From Pogonophryne albipinna (Eukaryota; Chordata; Actinopteri; Perciformes; Artedidraconidae): DNA of 64,000 bases. The stretch lies in the NCBI GenBank assembly GCA_028583405.1, contig CM053247.1, positions 12,392,063 through 12,456,062 on the forward strand. The letters are read 5' to 3'. The number at the start of each line of letters is the position of its first letter. Positions within the stretch are counted from its first letter, which is position 1. The notes beneath the pieces were generated by a model. It did not search any database and was not told the origin of the DNA. It was given only the letters and a program-made list of their open reading frames with translations. Shown in pieces: positions 1 through 11,700 of this stretch. The position numbers were made by a program, and so were the translations under genes.

Positions 1-820
1 AAGTTTTCAAGCACAGTAAATATTCTCTTCCCAGAGTATATGATGGGACCAAAGTGATGTTTAGTACATGGTTTTAATAATACTTTTGCCTTTCAATGTT
101 TGCCATTTCAAACCATGAGCAGTTCAAATAATATTTGCCTTGATTTACAATATGTTCTCATTTGTTTTATCAGTAGCCTACAGTTTTGAAGTTTTGTGCT
201 TTTCTTTGCCATAGTCCACTTTGGACTATATGAAATATTTCAGGATTGCACTTTTAACACACTTGAAATGTTCTCACTTGCTTGGTTTCAAAACATAACA
301 AATGCCATAATCTGTTCATTGGGGACCATCAATGATATTTTTCATTGCTGTTGCCGGCCACTATTGCTCATGTAAACCTACTACTGCTGCGCCCCCTGTA
401 ATCTCAGATGCACCCTGAGTCATTTTGTTCTGGAACCGGGCCTGTACATGGCCATATACTGAACAAACTACAGAGCCCATTCCGTGTCCTGTTATTGTTT
501 ACTTCCTCTCTGCCTTCTTCTGGTGATTTATCTGACGTCCAGCGCTCCGTCTTTTAACCTCTTTTCCTTTCTCTTTCTTGATCCTCCTTAGCAACCTTCA
601 TTATAGTCCTTGACAGTGGTCTGTACTGCTGTATTAACAACGTGTCACATGTTAAGAAGTTACAATCAGAATCGAGTATTCAACTAAGCCGTGTAATACA
701 AGTTGTTAGTAGCCGTAATGGCCTACACAGTTGTTATGCTATACCACATTGCCCTTCACTGGATGTATAATGAGCTGCACTAAACTACATTTTAGCATTT
801 AAAATACCTAGCCATTCTTT
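1..820. other. intergenic or intronic sequence, no gene seen
   Basis: AT-rich sequence with only short chance reading frames on both strands. I see no splice-flanked exon, RNA gene or recognisable transposon end. Confidence 0.5.
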
Positions 821-980
821 TGCGGTTATTTTGGTGAAAGTAACTCAAAAGTAACTCAAAAGTAGTGTAACTCATTACATTTCAGAGACAGTAATATTGT
901 AATGTAACTTATTACTTTCAAAAGACAGTAATAAGTAATATGTAATATATTACATTTTGGAAGTAACTTGCCCAACACTG
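821..980 (-). mobile_element. truncated hAT-like non-autonomous element
   Basis: The segment is rich in short TAATATTAC-type repeats and ends with AAGTTACTT/CAACACTG at 960-980. Read on the minus strand this is a CAGTGTTGGGCAAGTTACTT terminus, a common fish hAT-like end. The matching opposite end is not visible upstream, so this is a fragment. It ends directly against another terminus (981-1032). Confidence 0.5.
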
Positions 981-1032
981 GTCACGGGCCCTTAGAATCG
1001 TCCTAACTTTTCACCCCCTTACGGCGCCCCTG
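981..1032 (-). mobile_element. short fragment of a hAT-type terminus
   Basis: On the minus strand the segment starts CAGGGGCGCCGTAAGGGGG at 1032, which resembles hAT terminal repeats (CAGGG...). The interior is cut off after about 50 bases by the element at 821-980. No partner end or target duplication was found, so this is a weak call. Confidence 0.3.
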
Positions 1033-3409
1033 TCTGCGGGTAGCATTGGCTCGCGATCTCAAGTCGTCTACTCTACAACATGTGTTGGATTAGCAGTAAC
1101 CTTGGTGGTCGACATAATATAAGGTGCATATTCATTTCAGAGGAAAACTAGCTTTATTTTCTTTGGCATTGCTGGTCCCTCAAATGAAACAAGATGAGAA
1201 CAGAGAGCAGTCGAGAAGTCTTTATGAAATGTTTTCTGTGCCCTGACATTTCCAGTGAATGGACTCGCACACAGGCTATTTCTTCTGAATGCCGTAATAT
1301 GCCAAGAGCATTAGGTCTTATAGATAAGTGAACCCAGTCCGCAGTGTTTTTTTTACAGTATTGCCTACCCAGTGTAAGATGTGACATATTAAGAAATAAA
1401 TTGTGGTTACAACCCAAAACAGCTTTAAGGAGCCTGCTTACTGGAAATAAACTGCTGCGTGTTGAATTTTTAATAAGACAAACAGACAAACACTGCCTGC
1501 TCAAAGCAAGAAACAGTCCCTTGTAAGAAAATCCTAACTGTTCATGACCTCCTATATTTACCAGGGGTTCAGCTTGGACTGTATTTCCTTAAGTAGATTC
1601 AGCACTCGTCTTCCAACAACTCAGTGGAAGATATGAGTTGTCAAAGACACTAAATGAGAGTGACAGTTTGTTGGACATTTGCCTTTCAGACTACTGCCTG
1701 AAAGTACTCTCTCTCCTCCAGCTGAAGGTTAAAGTCTTCAGAGATCAGCGGGAGAAGCTGGGGCACAGCAGGTAACAGCGCACACCCGTTTAAACCATTC
1801 TGAGCCATGCTTGCTAATTAGTCCACAGCTGCGATGCTCCTGGGAAAACAGACATCCATTTCCTGGTTCTCCCCTGCAAACTGCCTCAGAGAGATTATTA
1901 GGACAGACTACAGTGCTACGGCTGACCAGCTTCCTCTGTAGCTATTACCAAAGAAAAACGGATATTATGATGAAGCCCACTTTTGTTAAATATCTATTTT
2001 TTTTATAAATAAACAGTAATTTATAGGAACGTTAGAGTTTAAAATGTTCCTAAAGTTCCCATTATATATGAGGCAAATAGAAAGTTTGCTCACAATGGCA
2101 TGAACCTAGCATGCGTGAAGCTGTGACCATGGACTGGAGATTCATCAGATGGGGGTCCCAGGAGCGGCCTTTTGAAAAGAGAAGTAAATCCCCCATAGCT
2201 TGGCAAATTTAGCAAAATAGGGAGAGAATTAACTTCAAGCATGAATGGTGGGGCTTAACGATTTCCAGGTACTGAGGACATTTTGTTTGGTGTGATAAGT
2301 GAGAGCTGTTGTTTGACTTTGTCAAAGCAAAGCTAAAGCCCCGTATCTACACAGCTTCCATTATCCTCCTGCATGTGTTCACAAGACAATTCAATCATCT
2401 TTAAAGGAAAGCAAAGCATCATCAACATAAAAGGCTCCTTTCAGGGTTAAAATAATATGGTATTTAAGTACTGAACATATTTCTACAGTACAAATTAGAT
2501 ATTGGCAAAAAAATGTTTTTATTTAAATAGTAAACGTTTCCTGCAGAGTTGTTGTCCTCTATGCAGCTATAAGTTGTTTTAAGTTTATAGTGTCTCGTGG
2601 ACATGAGGATGCATGATATGCTTATGCTTTATAAAGATGACATACACAGTTTACTAGTGGTTTGACACTATTTCACAGACATAATGATGCAAAGATAAGG
2701 ACACATTTCACTGCCAGCAGCATAATTACAGTATGGACTCAACCCTTGTATGGTATTCGGGTCTGTGGGACCCATTTTCATTATTTAGCTAAAGAAAAAT
2801 GATATGATACATTATTTTTTCAAACCCACACTCAATGGCCTTGGCTCATTTTCTGTGAAGAACATATACTGTATTAGAACACATTTTCAATTACTTGAAA
2901 CGTTTGTGTTTCTACCCCTGCAACATTGTTGATAAATTCAAGCACCGAAACCTGTCTGCTCTCACATTCCCGCATTATGTTTTTGCGGGAACCGATCTTT
3001 ATTTTTTTTCTAAAGTCCTAAAGTTGTACCTTTCACTTCATCCATTTAGATCAGGGTGTAACTTGGCCACAAAATCCTCAAGTGTCAATAAAAAGGCATC
3101 TCTCATGGCTGTAAAATCCAATAGTGTGTCAGAGGCCAGCCAGAAATAAGTCCGGACATCAGGGAAAAGTGGAGAATAAGCCGAGCTGTCAGTATCTCTG
3201 TTAAGGATAGTCGGTCGGTTGGTAGGAATGTGCTGTGGAGAAGCCTCCAGGTGGAGATGCTCTCCAGGGATGCATTTGACATATGCGAGTTAAGGGTGAT
3301 AATACTGTACATCCTGGATGAATACTGTATGGTCCAGAGGCTCCGCTTTATAATAGCCATATTTGTCCTTTTCTCCCCTACCTATGAAGCTCTATCAAAC
3401 ACATATTGT
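1033..3409. other. non-repetitive sequence, no gene seen
   Basis: I see no convincing coding exon, RNA gene or transposon boundary. Open frames such as the one at 2895-3149 are short, have no recognisable motifs and sit in AT-rich sequence. Confidence 0.45.
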
Positions 3410-3686
3410 GTCCAAGGTTCAAGGTTCTTTATTTAGTCATACGAACATAGCTACAGGGTAGTTATGCCGATGACAATCTTGTGTCACAGGCTTCTCCAAC
3501 AGTGCAACACAAAACACAGATAAACAGAAAAATATAGTGCAAGTAAATAGTAAATAGTAATACAAAAATAAAATAGTTTAAAAAAAGTGAAATAGTGCAA
3601 TAAGAGTCTACTGTATAAGCAAGTTATTAAAATATGATATATAGGTAAATAGATAAATAATTTTTAAGCAGCAGCCAGATGAATCT

Positions 3687-5015
3687 TCAGGTGTTTAACA
3701 GTCTTATTGCCTGTGGGATGAAACTGTCCCTGAGTCTGGTGGTTTTAGTCCGGATGCTGCGATAACGCCTGCCAGACGGCAGCAGACAGAACAGTTTGTG
3801 GCTGGGGTGATGGGGGTCTTTTATAATCCGGAGGGATTTCTTCCTGAGGCGCTGGGAGTAAAGGTCCTCCATGGATGGCAGCTCCGTCCTGGTGATGTTC
3901 TGTGCAGTTTTCACCACCCTCTGAAAAGCCTTACGATTGAGGGCGGTGCAGCTGCCGTACCAGGCCGTGATGCAGCCAGTCAGGATGCTCTCTATGGTGC
4001 ACCTGTAGAAGGTCAGGATACTCTCTATGGTGCACCTGTAGAAGTTGCAGAGTATCCTGGAGTCCATGTTGAACCTCCTCAGCCTGCGGAGGAAGAAGAG
4101 CCGCTGTCGAGCTTTCTTTGTGATGGTGGTGGTGTGAAGAGTCCATGTCAGGTCCTCAGTGATGTGGACACCGAGGAACTTGAAGCTGCTGACTCTCTCC
4201 ACCGTAGTCCCATTGATGGCGTGTCCCTCTCCCTGCTGCTTCCTGTAATCCACAATCAGCTCATTGGTTTTGCTGATGTTGAGATGGAGGTTGTTATCCT
4301 GGAACCAAGATGTCAGGTTATTCGACCTCTTCTCTGTACGCCGTCGATGACGGTCGTGTCGTCAGCAAACTTCGCGACGGTGTTGGAGCTGTGTGTGGCC
4401 ACGCAGTCGTGTGAGAGGGCAGTGTGGATGGTGAGGGCTATGGCGTCGTCTGTGGACCTGTTTGGTCTGTAGGCAAACTTCAGGGGTTCCAGAGAGTCAG
4501 GGAGGGAGGAGGTGATGAAGGTTTGGACTAACCGCTCAAAAGCACTTTATGATGGAGATAAGTGCTACTACTGGGCGGTAGTCGTTGAGGCTGGTGATTT
4601 TTGTCTTTTTGGGGACAGGAACGATGGTGGAGTGTTTGAAGCATGTGGGGACTACAGACTGCAGCAGGGACCTGTTGAAGATGTCTGTGAACACCTCTGC
4701 CAGCTGAACTGCACACACCCTGAGAACACGGCCAGGGATGCCATCAGGTCCAGGAGCCTTGTGTGGGTTAACCCTTTTAAAGGATTTGCACACATCTGCC
4801 CTGTTTAAAACAAAAGGGCAGGGCTCCTGATCCTTCTGTGCCTCCACAGCCTGGCTGCTCTCAAATCGTGCAAAAAAACTGTTCAGCTCATCTGGGAGAG
4901 ATGCGCACGCAGACACTCCCGCAACACCCCACGCTGCTCCTTTGTAGTCTGTCATTGTTCTTAGTCCCGCCCACATGTTCCGGGTGTTACAGCCTTTGAA
5001 GTCAGATTCCACTAT
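3687..5015 (-). pseudogene. reverse transcriptase of Rex1-like LINE, internally deleted
   Basis: Reading right to left, 5012-4536 encodes an N-terminal RT segment with NPHKAPGPDGIPGRVL and an NDYRPV block (RT motifs 0-1). 4500-4340 gives an FADDTTV box, the catalytic YxDD-type motif. 4253-3687 encodes the C-terminal thumb region (FLGVHITEDLTW, LRIIKDPHHPSH, FIPQAIRLLN). The palm segment between NDYRP and FADD is largely missing: the sequence jumps from a block like TDDAIALTIHTALS to HDCVATHSSNTVAKFADD, skipping the aspartate motif A. A 33-bp tandem duplication adds 11 residues (FYRCTIESILT twice). The enzyme cannot be functional. It is the 3' half of the LINE at 3410-14730. Confidence 0.75.
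3979..4044. repeat. 33-bp tandem duplication inside the LINE RT
   Basis: Two adjacent 33-bp copies (3979-4011 and 4012-4044) differ at one base. The duplication keeps frame and repeats 11 residues in the translated RT. It looks like a post-insertion slippage or unequal-exchange event. Confidence 0.9.
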
Positions 5016-6933
5016 GGAGGCTTCTCAATTCTTCAATTTCCCCTCCTCGACTCCCCTCCTCGAGACTTAGTCCCGCCCACAGGAGATGCGAGCGGAGGAC
5101 CGAGGAGGGGAACCGAGGAGAGAGGAGGGGAAGCAGCAGACATTTAAAGAAATGAGAACTCCTCTCCTCTGAGCGGTCATACTGTATTAAAGCGACGTCC
5201 GTTCATTATTACGTGGCAACAGCTGCATCAGCTGTCGAGTGTTTTGTCAAAGCGCTGTATTTTATTACATAGCTGCTACAACCCGCTGCTGCAGATACAC
5301 GCTTTACAACATCCGGAGGATACGTCCCCAGCTGACCCAGAAAGCGACGCAGGTTCTGGTCCAGGCTCTCGTCATCTCACGTCTAGACTACTGCAACTCC
5401 CTCCTGACTGGTCTACCTGCATGTGCCATCCGACCTCTGCAGCTCATCCAGAATGCAGCGGCTCGTCTGGTCTTCAACCTTCCTAAATTCTCCCACACCA
5501 CGCCGCTCCTCCGCTCCCTCCACTGGCTTCCGGTAACTGCTAGAATCCACTTCAAGACACTGGTACTTGCATACCATGCTGTGAATGGATCTGGCCCTTC
5601 CTACATCCAGGACATGGTTAAACCGTACACCCCAGCACGTGCACTCCGCTCTGCATCAGCCAAACAGCTCGCTGCACCCGCACTGCGAGGGGGACCCAAG
5701 TTCCCATCAGCAAAAACACGTGGGTTTGCTATCCAGGCTCCAAAATGGTGGAATGAGCTCCCCATTGAAATCAGGACAGCAGAAGGCTTACACACCTTCC
5801 GGCGCAGACTGAAAACTCATCTCTTTCGACTCCACTTCGAGCGATAGAATTACTAACAAAGCACTTATATACTAATAAAGGACTGGCTTATCTAAAGCCA
5901 GTTGAGTAGCACTTGAAATGTTTGGCTCTATGAAACCTGATGTACTTATATGATTCTGTTTTCTTCAAGTTTGTATTTTGTTGGTCGAACGCACTTATTG
6001 TAAGTCGCTTTGGATAAAAGCGTCAGCTAAATGAAATGTAATGTAATGTAATTTTATAATATCTGTTAGATCAGCTGAACATTGTTCCCCCACATATTTA
6101 CTTTGAATTCATTGAGAGTGCGGTATAATGAGACAATAACAGGCTACAGATGCGGACACACACACACAAATATATTTATATAAATATATACAATTTAAAG
6201 TATGAGAGCACTCTCATAATAACGTAACACAATCAGAGACTGGATATATCTCCAACCCCCCTCTCTCTCTGGTCACTGAAATGGGGAATTGAAATTACGG
6301 GCCAAAAGTTGTATTTACAAGTATTAAAAGTTAGCAGAGGACACCAAACCAACTGAGACCCGTCTGTCCGCCGCATCTACACAGTGTACCACACACACAC
6401 ACCTACAGCTCCTAAAGCATATACAGGCTACAGCAGTTGTGTATTTTATTATGTGAAGCACTAAATGGTTTTAGAAAAATATCGACTCTTTGTTTGTAGA
6501 TATCTACTAAACTAAAGCAAATAAAGAGAGTAGGCCTGTTATAATGAGTGATATATATATTATACACACTGCGCTGCTTTCTGCACGGACCTCACAGCTG
6601 TTCTCTCTGGAAACATCGTGACGCGATGAAAGCAGTTTCTAAAATAATATCCAGGGGATGCATGCAGAGCTGTCATTGGCTGAGATAAGTCCGGCCGTGC
6701 GTCACGCCTCCACCGTTCCCGGAAATGCATCCGCGGAGGAGCCGTGGAGGAACCATCAGTGTATCCTCGGTTAGAGCTTCTCCAGAGAGCCTCCTCGATG
6801 CTCGGTGTGCATTTAAGGCGCTGATTTAGAGAAATTAGATGTCCTTCAAAATGGCGTGCTGAAATTAATTTCCGGGTCACTACCGGAGGACCGAGGAGTC
6901 GAGGAGGGGAAATTTGAGTATTGAGAAGCCTCT
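5016..6933. mobile_element. TIR DNA element inserted in the Rex1-like LINE
   Basis: The left end GAGGCTTCTCAAT followed by a run of CCCCTCCTCGA motifs is mirrored at the right end by the reverse complement at about 6885-6932. The flanks rejoin LINE sequence: the codons for a QYKDKVESDF-like stretch are split between 5015 and 6934. The duplicated target is short (about 3 bp, TAT/TCT) and imperfect, so the superfamily is unresolved. No transposase is visible. The only coding remnant inside is an L2 LINE fragment on the plus strand. Confidence 0.65.
5239..5847 (+). pseudogene. 3'-terminal RT fragment of an L2-like LINE
   Basis: The frame encodes the C-terminal end of an L2-type ORF2: ALVISRLDYCNSLLTGLP, LQLIQNAAARLV, LRSLHWLPVTARI and a terminal RRRLKTHLFRLHF. 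The first 15-20 codons of the open frame are probably flanking sequence, with LINE homology starting near 5283. It lacks endonuclease, palm and catalytic aspartates, as expected for a 5'-truncated LINE insertion. The 3' untranslated tail runs to about 6053 and ends in the fish L2-type tail (TAAGTCGCTTTGGATAAAAG, then TAATG repeats). ATTTTAT occurs at both edges and may be the target duplication. Confidence 0.75.
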
Positions 6934-7226
6934 CTTGTCTTTGTATTGTCTCTTTGCACTGCTGATTGCTCTCCGGAGTTCATACCTGCTGCTTCCCCTC
7001 CTTAATCGTCTACATTTCCAGCTCTGTGCGCGCTTTCAGTTTGCCACGCACCTCGCGGTTTATCCAGGGCTTTTGATTCGGGAATGTTCGTACAGAAACC
7101 TTCGGTGCCACGTCATCGATGCATTTCCCAATGTAGCAGATGACCGTGTCCGTGTGTGTGTTGATGTTGGTGTCCTAAAACACACTCCAATCCGTAGATG
7201 CAAAGCAATCCTGCAGAACTGAATCT
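6934..7226 (-). pseudogene. linker between endonuclease and RT of the Rex1-like LINE
   Basis: On the minus strand the segment reads as the region after the endonuclease: a block like LQDCFASTDWSVF, then VSVRTFPNQKPWINREVR and a basic stretch leading into QYKDK. At least two in-frame stops and small shifts interrupt it. It joins the RT piece across the element at 5016-6933, and the endonuclease piece across the DIRS element at 7227-14085. It is part of the 3410-14730 LINE. Confidence 0.65.
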
Positions 7227-7280
7227 GTTCTCATTCATAACACTCCGTTCGATGTCTCACTATGGGATGCGCCTCAACGC

Positions 7281-8197
7281 TATTGAAGATTATTATCATC
7301 TGATATTTGGGAAGTGTGTTACATTTGAAATGGCAGAAAGTCTTGTTGCAACTTCCAGATATTAAAAGAGGCCCCTTGAGTTTCTCTGGAAATTATCAAT
7401 AGTAGCAGTTAAGTGAATACTGTTTAAACAATACCTGTGTTTGTGTTTTGTATTGATTTCTCTGTTTTATCCTTTCATAAATGTGAGGACTAAAACTTGC
7501 TCAAACATTCTGGGGTGCTTGGAGTAAACAGATTTTATTGCTCTGTGGGGGAGGTGTAGGTAAGCAGGAGCAGTTAGGGGGATGAGAGTACCTTCTGCTT
7601 AAGATCTCCAGTATGTCATGTTTCAGGGAAGTCTACATATCTTGAATAGTATATGTGTGTGTTTAATTACTTTGTATAAATAATGGGAGTAAGATGTGAG
7701 CAAGAGAATATTCTTTAGACCCAACTCAGGTCTCTGGAATGTGCAGGAAAGTGTGTGTGTGTGGAAGTCTATGCAGGAAAGTGAGATAACGGACGCCAGA
7801 TACATTTTATTACCATCTCAGAGACACTTGTTTATTATCCTGGCTGGCTCGCGCTGATTCGCTAAGAAAAGCCATCTTTTACATCTTCCAATGAGATAGA
7901 CTGACTCGGCTCCTCCGGTGATTTTTGGGTATAAAAGCTGGGTTTGAATTTAGTTCATTCTCTTTTTCCTCCTGCTGCAAAGACCGAAGAATCCCACCAG
8001 CACGAGAAACTAGAGCAGGGGCGCTCCTAATTATATTGAATTGTATTGCATTGTATTACCTTTTATAATTAAAACAGATTATTGTTTAACTGGTATCCTG
8101 GTGTTTTCTGATTTTCCCTACTGTTATGATTTCAAGCAGCTCGCCAAAACGACACGCTGGGGCAGAGGTGGGTTGTAAAAACCATCTTCTGCCGCAA
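7281..8197 (+). mobile_element. candidate solo LTR inserted in the DIRS left terminal repeat
   Basis: A 917-bp block splits the left DIRS terminal repeat, and CAACGC is present on both sides (7275-7280 and 8198-8203). The right repeat shows the uninterrupted junction near 14003-14012. Inside are a TATA box (GGTATAAAAG near 7929), A-rich polyadenylation-like sequence near 8070 and a U5-like CCTGGTGTTTTCTG stretch at 8097. These fit a retroviral-type LTR. Against it, the ends are not canonical TG...CA. No coding sequence is present. Confidence 0.5.
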
Positions 8198-8462
8198 CAA
8201 CGCGTATGCAAACAGAAGCATCAATCTCATTACGCCAATCCTGATTGGCTGGTGATCTTGACGTCAACGTCAGGGAATCCACCCACCCTTTAAGTAGCTT
8301 GTGCTACGACGCAGCGTCATTCAAACACCTCTTCTCGCTTCAGAGCACATCTCGATTTATCAGTAACCGGGCTAGCTTAACGGTCCACAGACTGAACCCA
8401 AAGCTAACATTCGGTCGACGGGCGCTTGCCGGTTACTTTTTTGCTTTGCAAGAAGACTGAGC

Positions 8463-8838
8463 AATATTAACACACCAGTTAATATTGTAATCTGCCTCGC
8501 CGTTCTTTCTGTCGAAATAACGGTAAGGTTTGATTTTTTCTTCAAGCTAGTAACATACCTGTTGCTAGTTTGTTCTTCCCTCCACACCGACACCACGGTA
8601 ACGAGGACGTTCTCTTTTCTCTCTCACACCAGAGGAGACAGAGATAAAAAAGGTATTAACACACCAGTTAATATTCTTTAAAGAATAAAATCTACACCGT
8701 CGCCTTTTTTCCTTTCGGACTAATGGCAAGGTTGGATTTTTTCTCAGTAACGTACCTGTTACTAACGTGTCCACTCCACGCCGACACCTCGGCGATCGAA
8801 GATGGACCCTTCTCTCCCTCACACTAGAGGAGTCAGGG
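8463..8838 (+). repeat. degenerate ~185-bp tandem repeat in the DIRS leader
   Basis: Two related blocks begin with ATTAACACACCAGTTAATATT (near 8466 and 8655). Both continue through a TTTTTTCT, TAACRTACCTGTT and CCGACACC succession to a CTCACAC(C/T)AGAGGAG stretch. The second copy contains the presumed Gag start at 8802 and the first lacks that ATG. It probably arose by duplication of the leader. Confidence 0.7.
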
Positions 8839-10423
8839 ACTCGGAGGCTCGGCTATGCGGCTGCGGGTTTAAGATTTCAGGCACAGACTCACACCAGGTC
8901 TGCTCGTCCTGCCTCGGGCTGGAACACGCCCGGGAGGCTATCGATAACCCCGGCTCGTGCGGGCATTGTACCCGCTTCACCATGAAGAGCCTCCGCTGAC
9001 GGTTAGCACGCCAAGCTAGCTTGTCGGGACAGGACCCCCTCATGTCCGCTTATTCGCCGTCCGGCAATCAAGACATGGTGGCGTCCGCCGCAGAGATTGA
9101 GCCCCGCGCTGTGTCAGACTGGGGCTCAACAACAGGGACAGCCGCTGAACCGGAGCCCCACGCCGTTACAGGCTGGGACCCGGTGGCAGGAAAGAGCCGC
9201 GAGAGCGGAGCCCCGCGCTGTGTCAAGCTGGGGCTCCCAATTGGACCTCACCATGGTTCCACCCGCGGAGGATGTCCTGGAGTTGGACTACATGGAGGAC
9301 GAAGAGGATACCTCTGAGTTCCTCCTGTCTGACTCGGATGGGGATGACATCTTCGTTTCATCGGCTCAGGCTGCAAAGACGGGAGCGATGTCCGCTCCCC
9401 CGGGCGAGAGCACACCAGCTTCGCCCGTCCTAAGCATGGATTTGCAGGCCATGTGTCAACGCGCTGCGTCCAGACTGGACATCCCATGGCCTGAAGTGGC
9501 CAAGGAGACCTCCAGATCTCGCTACGAGGGGAAGAACTTGCCCCAAGCAGCGAGGACGAAGAGGCAGCTCCTTCCAGTCTTTCCGGAGATGCTGGACGAG
9601 GTGTCGGTCTCGTGGAGAGACCCTTTAGCAACAAGGCCCCAATCCAGGGTGCCTCCTCCCTGGACTGTGACGGTATGGAGAGGCTCGGCCTGCTCCGCAT
9701 GCCGCCCATGGAACCGCTGGTGGCAGCCCACCTCCAACAGAGGCTGGCTTCGACACCAAGCAGGAACCCCATGCTACCAGCAAAGGCAGACCAGTTCCAG
9801 TCAGCGATGACCGAACGGGCCTATAAAGCCGCAGCTTTGTCCGCCAGGGCACTCAACGTCTCCTCGCTGCTGACCGCCTACCAGGCGGAGCTTTGCGAAG
9901 ACATGTCGAGCCTGCCGTGTGGGACGAGATCGCAGCGATCACGGACATTTGCCTCCGTGTGCAGCGCTGTGCAGTCCAAGCCACGGGCAAAGCGCTGGGA
10001 ATGATGGTGGTACAGGAGAGAGCCAGGTGGCTCAACCTGACCAACCTTCCAGACCGGGAAAAAGAGGATGTTCTGGACATGCCTATTGTTCCCGAGGGCA
10101 TATTTGGCTCCGCTCTAGCTTCAATGCAGCTGAGGTGCGAGTCAAAAAGGAAGGGAGACGAGGCTCTGCAGCTCTGTCTCCCCCGAAGAGTCCAGCCGCC
10201 ACCTCCAATGGTCCCGCGGCAGGCCTTCACCCAAGCTGTCTCACGTCCTGCCCGGTTCAAAATACCGAAGCAGCAGAGACCGCAGCCCGTCCCGGGTCCC
10301 CAGCCCGGGCACGAGGCAAGAGGGAGCTGGCCAAGAAAATCTTCGGTCCCGGCAGCTGCCGCTCAGGCGCAGCCGACCCAGGTTTTCAGCCACCAGGCGA
10401 GGAAGAATAAGCGGGCGGCCTGA
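8802..10423 (+). pseudogene. DIRS Gag-like ORF, frameshifted
   Basis: The start MDPSLPHTRGV at 8802 opens a Cys/His-rich block (C-G-C, then H-x2-C-x2-C-x4-H-x9-C-x2-C) that resembles a zinc-binding N-terminus. A TGA at 8997 ends this frame early; the same frame continues after it to about 9200. Homology then moves to a second frame (acidic DVLELDYMEDEEDTSEF block), back to the first near 9630 (MERLGLLRMPPMEPLVAAHL), and to a third near 9893 (VWDEIAAITDICLRVQRCAVQATGKALG, ending in a basic HQARKNKRAA). At least three shifts and one stop make it a pseudogene. Three short EPRAV-x-WGS-like repeats lie between 9097 and 9240. It probably encoded the nucleocapsid-type protein of the element. Confidence 0.7.
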
Positions 10424-10929
10424 CAGCCTCCTCTCCTCTCCTCTCCTCGATGAAGGAGCTGTAAGTTCCCTGTTCCCCAGCTCCAGAGCACGTTCCAGTG
10501 TTGGATGCTCATGTGTTTTCGGGGTGCCACCATGCCCCCATCTTCCCGCCGCCTCGAGTGATGCCAGAACGTCATCCTCAAGATCGCGCCATCAGGGAAA
10601 TGGACTTAACATCAAAGACAGCAAGCTCCGCTGCCTGTTTAAGTCACACAAACACATGTCATCATTGTTGTTTCAAAATAAATTATTTTCCACTGTCGTT
10701 TCCAGGCTTGAAGCCAAGGGCGCAGTCAATAAAAATGAAAATAAAAACAATAAACAGTCTGTCGTCTGCCCCTCTTTTGAGAGCGGCTACGGCCTCTCTC
10801 AAAAGGCGGACAATAGACGGGATTGTGAAGGCACCACCGCCACATGCATGCGCAGTGTCGTCCGGGGTTGTCAACCTGGGGTACCACCGTGTTCAGACAC
10901 TAGAGGGCCCCATAACACAACAAATAGAG

Positions 10930-11700
10930 ACAATGAGGGCAGACGACAGAGCTGTGACATCTCCGCTCGCTTTGAGAAGCGAAAAGTGGAGGATGCTCAC
11001 AGATTCTGCTTGGGTTGTCAAGACAGTAACACGGGGCTACAGGCTCCAATTCGCTGTCACCCCCCCCTCACTTCTCGGGCATTCTGTATTCACAGGCCCG
11101 GGGAGAGTCGGCCCATATTCTAGAGCAAGAGATTTTTTTGCTACTAGAAAAGAAGGCTATATCGATAATACCCTCCGAACAGAGTCAGAGCGGCTTTTAT
11201 TCCAAGTATTTCCTCGTTCCCAAACGGGGAGGGAACGGAATTCGGCCTATACTAGATTTGAGAGCTCTGAACAAATATCTCAAAAGATACAAATTCAGAA
11301 TGCTCACTCACACATCTCTGTTGCGTCTCGTGCGCCAAAACGACTGGTTCACATCAGTCGACCTGAAAGATGCGTATTTCCACATCCCAGTATATTACCC
11401 ACACAGGAAATATCTGAGGTTCGCCTTTCAGGGTGTCTGTTACGAGTACAGAGTACTTCCCTTCGGTCTGTCTCTCAGCCCGCGAGTGTTTGTACGGTGT
11501 ACGGAAGCCGCGATAGCCCCGTTAAGACAACAGGGTATTCGCCTGGCAACTTATCTGGACGATTGGCTCCTTCTCGCACAGTCGGAGCAAGAGGCTATTA
11601 CGCAGACGAATGTCCTCGTAAAACACCTGCTCGACCTGGGTTTCGTAATAAACACAGAAAAGAACATGTTGTCCCCAGCCCAGACTGTACTCTTACATGA
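10930..11700 (+). pseudogene. DIRS reverse transcriptase, one frameshift and 3' deletion
   Basis: An N-terminal block (WRMLTDSAWVVKTVTRGYRL near 10988) lies in one frame, and from about 11100 the homology continues in another. The main frame has FLVPKRGGNGIRPILDLR, the DLKDAYFHIP motif (catalytic aspartate A), YRVLPFGLSLSPRVF and the YLDDW box at 11552-11566 (catalytic D pair). After VINTEKNMLSP at about 11685 the sequence jumps straight to the pre-RNase H segment REFQRWVAALRLDP, so roughly 50-60 residues of the thumb/connection seem deleted. This would have been the RT that copies the DIRS RNA. The catalytic motifs survive, but the broken frame argues against activity. Confidence 0.85.

Noticed and set aside
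10498..11700. Single 400-codon protein over the DIRS RT start
   Set aside because: Only a short internal part (near 10970-11090) carries RT homology; the rest is out of the RT frame, so this is a frameshifted RT, not a separate gene.
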